A stretch of 64,000 nucleotides of DNA from Closterium sp. Naga37s-1. Lineage: Eukaryota; Streptophyta; Zygnematophyceae; Desmidiales; Closteriaceae. The stretch spans positions 918,501-982,500 of the forward strand of contig CANJKZ010001150.1 in assembly GCA_947471745.1 (NCBI GenBank), given 5' to 3'. Numbering within the stretch: position 1 is the stretch's first letter; each line of letters starts with the position of its first letter. The position numbers were made by a program, and so were the translations under genes. Below are positions 60,474 through 64,000 of the stretch, in pieces. The notes beneath the pieces are model-generated. The model did not search any database, was not told the DNA's origin, and was given only the letters and a program-made list of their open reading frames with translations.

Positions 60474-61251
60474 TAAATTTTCGTCACCCATTTTTCAATG
60501 GGCCAAGTGTAGAGTTACGTACACGTTTTCTAGCAAGCCTGCCACAATTTTTCCCAACCCACCCACGTGCGAACATCGTCCGCCCTTCGCCGTCGCGCCG
60601 CACCCGATTCGGGATTCATTTCGATTTCAAGCCGAACGGCCCAAATGTCTCCTGATTTCACGTCGTGCGTTCTCAGAGTTGCCTTGACGCTCGGGAGCGT
60701 GAAGCTTTTTGTTGAGCAGCCCCCAGCACGCACGCAGCACAGCACACCGAGCAGGACTTGCCCTTGGCACCCGATCCGAGTCCCTCCGAAGCGACGAATG
60801 CGGACGGCAGTTCGTTTGCCGAAGCAGCCTCTGAATCCGAAAAAAAGGCTATCCGTCTCGCGCTCACCAAATGCCAGACGCGGAGAGAGAATCACAGTTG
60901 AGTTTATACAGTACCAATTTACTCTCCTCGTTTGCTCAGTCAAAAAGATATCACTAGCTCGTCGAGTCCGATCAGAGGCTCTGAAGGTCTCGAAAGGTCC
61001 CTACGCAATAATCGAAGCTCTATGGTGCAATGCTTGTAATGAAGTGCGTTTCCTTCATTTGACTGTCCTTTCCAGCACGAAAGCGCTTCGAAACATCCCC
61101 ATGAAGCGCATCTCGGCACGCTGAGGAGTCGCCAATATTTCTTCCACCGACGATTCCCCATCCAGCGATACCAGTATTATTTAGCCGTCTGTTGCCCGTT
61201 TCCTCTTTGCGGACTCGAGACGCCGTACTACCAGGCCGCCTAGAAGTAGCC
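60474..61251. other. Intergenic region
   Basis: About 780 bp after the tRNA. Open frames are present on both strands but none shows a recognisable domain or a convincing start and splice context. The promoter of the Cys-rich gene should be near its 3' end. Confidence 0.4.
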
Positions 61252-62506
61252 ATGCAACGCACTGTGCTACTCGTTCTTCTCGTGCTTCTGGTGGCGCCGT
61301 GCTTCACGGCGCGGGTCGCGGCGTCGTCGTGCATCACGGCGTGCACGGTGCCGGGGACGGAATACGCCAACGCCAAATGCGTCAAGCACTGCACGGTACG
61401 TCGAGTGTTGCGCTGTGCGTTCAAGCATTGCATATTGCGCGGTGAATTAAGCACTGGACAGCGGGTCAATCATTGCGCTGTGCGTCAAGCATTGCATGTT
61501 GCGTTCAGCTTTGCACAGTAAGGCCGCATGAGGAGGTGAGTTCGGGTCGAACCAAGAACCACCTCATAAAATTCGGTACTGCATGTTCCGCGGTGCACTT
61601 GTGAGCCAATCAAAGAGTCGCCTTTAGCACCGGCAGCGCGGTACCGTGCACGCACGGCGCACGCATGACGCACGCAAGGTCAGCGTGCTCCTAGTAAGGG
61701 GCGTTATCGGCACGGGCGGGATTGTAAATTTGTTTAGCGACGTCTCAAATCAGATGCACAATCACATGGCGCACGCAAGGTCAGAGTGCTCCTACTGTAA
61801 GGGCGTTTCGGGAACGGGCGCGCGCGGCATGAGGCACGACAGCACTGTGATGTTTACACGCATTGACCCGTTCCGTCCGGCAGGAACTTAGTTTTTCTCT
61901 ACTCGATGTGGTCTACTTGGAGGCGCCTCAGTGCACATACAGCCTGTTTGTGCATGAGAGTATGTTTGTTGAGACACCTCAACTGATGCGCGATGCCGCT
62001 GTGATTGTTTGTTCTCATTGTGTGTTACTTCATCAAATATCATCAACTGCTCTCAGCATCCCCGTCTTCCACCTTTGTCCCCTCTTGCGTTCCGACGACT
62101 AACAGGCATGCGCGGCCGATACACCCCCATCTTGTAACGCGTATTTCAGACCCGCCTGGAGCACGTCCTGTGAGTTACCCCTGTCTCCCAACAGCATAGG
62201 TCCCGCTTATCGCATAGCATCCGTCGTTTGTTCCTCTTCACCTAGAAGCTTCCTCAGAACGCCATTCTCCACCCACCTCCTGACAGCTCCTTCTCGTTCT
62301 CACCAGTCTCCACCCCCCTCACTTCCATTACCCTGTCTCGCCCCCTCTCGGACCTTTCAGACCGTTACATTCGGTATGAGTGCGCGACGAGCTGTCCGCC
62401 CACTCTCGCCTGGTCGCAGTTCCTGGTGGTTATCGTCGCGATTCTCTTCGTTTCCGTCGCTGTCGGCGTCACTTTCTATGCGTGCATAACAATGAGGGTT
62501 CGATGA
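61252..62506 (+). CDS. Small cysteine-rich membrane protein, exon model incomplete
   Basis: First exon 61252-61395: signal peptide (MQRTVLLVLLVLLVAPCFTA) then SSCITACTVPGTEYANAKCV and KHCT, with four Cys, ending at a GTACGT donor. The last exon is probably 62361-62506, after a strong polypyrimidine tract and CAG; in one frame it reads RYIRYECATSCPPTLAWSQ, a transmembrane segment FLVVIVAILFVSVAVGVTFY, and ACITMRVR stop. The first exon ends in phase 0 and the last needs phase 1, so at least one short exon between them is missing from this model. Not recognised as a named family. Confidence 0.45.
61667..61820. repeat. Direct repeats around a decayed palindrome
   Basis: Direct repeats 61667-61719 and 61768-61820 (sharing GCACGCAAGGTCAG) flank TTAGCGACGTCTCAA (61734-61748), a palindrome-family member with the right arm intact. 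In the intron of the Cys-rich gene. Two more variants follow: GAGGCGCCTC at 61920-61929 and TTGAGACACCTCAA at 61969-61982. Confidence 0.75.
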
Positions 62507-64000
62507 CGTGCGTTTGTCAGGGCTCTCCTCTTAGACACACCCTCCTGTAACCCCTTCGTCTCCAATGGTTCAAGACAAGACAAGCGGTCGCTTGTTGGCG
62601 CGAATCTTACACAGAACGGGCAGTCGCTAGTTGGCATACCTGGGTACTGCATTTTGGGGGCACTGGGGTTGCGGTGCAGCTTGGCAATAGTATGTAACCG
62701 AAAGGACAAGGGGCTTGGTTACTGGCCATCTTGGTGTTTTACGTCGCTTGATTGATTGGGTTGGTGTGGGTTTGTTCGTGGTTGCAAGTCTTGTGAAGGA
62801 AAATTTCACTAATAAGTGAAGGCTCCAATGTGAGCGAGAAAACCAATAAATGAATGCGGATGAAATCAGAAAGCTAGAGCATTGTCTATTCTCAAGCCCA
62901 TCAGCAGCAGCCAAGCCGTTGTCCAGCCATCCTGCCTGGAACCAAACCCCCCCTATGTGACTCACCGCGTATACTACTCTTTTCCCCCTTTGCGAATAGA
63001 GATCATTAAAGCCCCTTCTAGTAGTCACGTCGGAATTTTCCAGCTATTGTGCTGTTCAATGTCGTACCAACGGCGAATGAGATGAACACAGGAACCTGGG
63101 AGGAACTCCTTCCGCGAACATAGGTCGTCTGAACGGGAAGAGCGCCACTCAGGACGGAACCACTCATGGTGAAACTCGGGGGACCACGTCTTGGCGAAGT
63201 GTTGTACCACTTTCCCGAAAGCTCGACGAGAATCTTTGGGGTGGTAACCAGCGGGTCGCAGGGGTCTGTGGAATAGACGGTCATCTTTGCGGGAGGAACT
63301 GAGACACCCTGAACCATGAGGGAAGGAGTAGGTGTGTCGCGGGCTTGGCTTCCTGTCACCACCACCTGACCTGGAGGCGTTGTTGGTTTCGCGGCTTCGC
63401 TGCTGTTTTGCTGTAGTGGTGCAATGCTGCTTCACGACGGATGATTAACCGCGCGTCGCGTACCTTTTCTGTTGATGCTGACATTGAAACGGTAAATCTG
63501 CTAAACTACTAGCTGCCCTTGATAAAAGAAGTGTTTGAAAAATGCAATCTTTGGTATCTCATTTATCACAAAGCACTTCAAGAATGGGTGTTCATTTGCC
63601 ATGCATTGTTTACAGCGTTGAAATCTCAAATTGTCAAAACAACCTTTTGGATGGTGGGAGGCTTGTCGGTTAACAATGAGAATGTGGCCTTTTGTCGTTC
63701 GTTGTTGGGCTTTCTCAGAACGAGTTACCCACAGCACTTTTGCCGAAAGCGGTCCACAATCCCAAGCACCACTGCGTTCGAGCTTGCGACGGTTGTGCAG
63801 CATGTGCTCTCATAACATATAAACAGCCTGACTTCCCGTGCCAAATCTCTCCAAAGCGTAGGTCCATGAAGCTACATAAATGCGTTCAGATCATTCCTTC
63901 AGCGTGGAACAGCACTTGTTAAAACCAGGGTGCACATTCATTCCAATTTCATCAAAGGTTATCCCTTGACCGGCCGAGTTACGGCGTTTCCCGACTGTGG
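62507..64000. other. Unassigned terminal region
   Basis: No confident gene. A minus-strand open frame at 63018-63365 (MVVTGSQARDTPTPSLMVQG start, Ser/Thr/Pro/Val-rich, without low-complexity repeats) could be an exon of a gene continuing beyond the window, but I see no domain and no clear splice pair. Confidence 0.3.

Noticed and set aside
60530..60943. Minus-strand open frame after the tRNA
   Set aside because: No recognisable domain, signal or splice context; overlaps comparable open frames on the other strand.

Overview
This is a eukaryotic nuclear window with spliceosomal introns and no operons. It reads as a streptophyte (plant-lineage) green alga, most like a zygnematophyte such as Closterium. 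That placement is inferred from gene content: a growth-regulating factor with QLQ and WRC domains, two DUF3339 proteins, a plant-type RabGAP, an MKP1-type phosphatase with a gelsolin-like region, and a plant-style DMX/Rav1 WD40 protein. The DNA is G+C rich, with long repeat-filled introns and Ala/Gly/Ser/Gln homopolymers in the proteins.

Layout. 1-6445 (+): 3' part of a DMX/Rav1-like WD40 gene. 7299-7894 (+): first DUF3339 gene. 8071-14260 (-): Ty1/copia element with 445-bp LTRs and TSD GGATG. 14652-22888 (+): second, unrelated copia element with 126-bp LTRs and TSD ATCAC. 23602-24483 (+): second DUF3339 gene, so the two copia elements sit between two members of a local gene duplication. 25240-26580: minisatellites and diverged copies of the 3' end of the next gene. 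26477-33825 (-): MKP1-like phosphatase. 35202-36638 (+): EF-hand protein. 38432-42029 (+): GRF transcription factor. 43102-53306 (+): RabGAP/TBC gene with a 939-bp non-autonomous hAT element in one intron. 54382-58941 (-): DUF455 ferritin-like gene. 59135-60084 (-): secreted lysozyme-like protein. 60396-60473 (+): tRNA-Gly(GCC) with a tiny intron. 61252-62506 (+): cysteine-rich membrane peptide gene. The last 1.5 kb has no confident gene.

Two patterns run through the whole window. First, six of the multi-exon genes (WD40, both DUF3339, MKP1, TBC, DUF455) carry extra tandem copies of their own exons or exon-intron boundaries, from nearly intact to decayed, so the working copy has to be chosen by splice phase. 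Every exon chain given here closes in frame, except for the Cys-rich gene, where an exon is missing from the model. Second, a short palindrome with a conserved frame and a covarying centre (TGAG-N-CG-N'-CTCA; the centre bases are A/T, T/A or G/C) recurs in introns. At most loci it lies exactly between two direct repeats of local sequence, that is, at the junction of a tandem duplication. I know of no named element that matches it, and it is the best candidate here for something undescribed.
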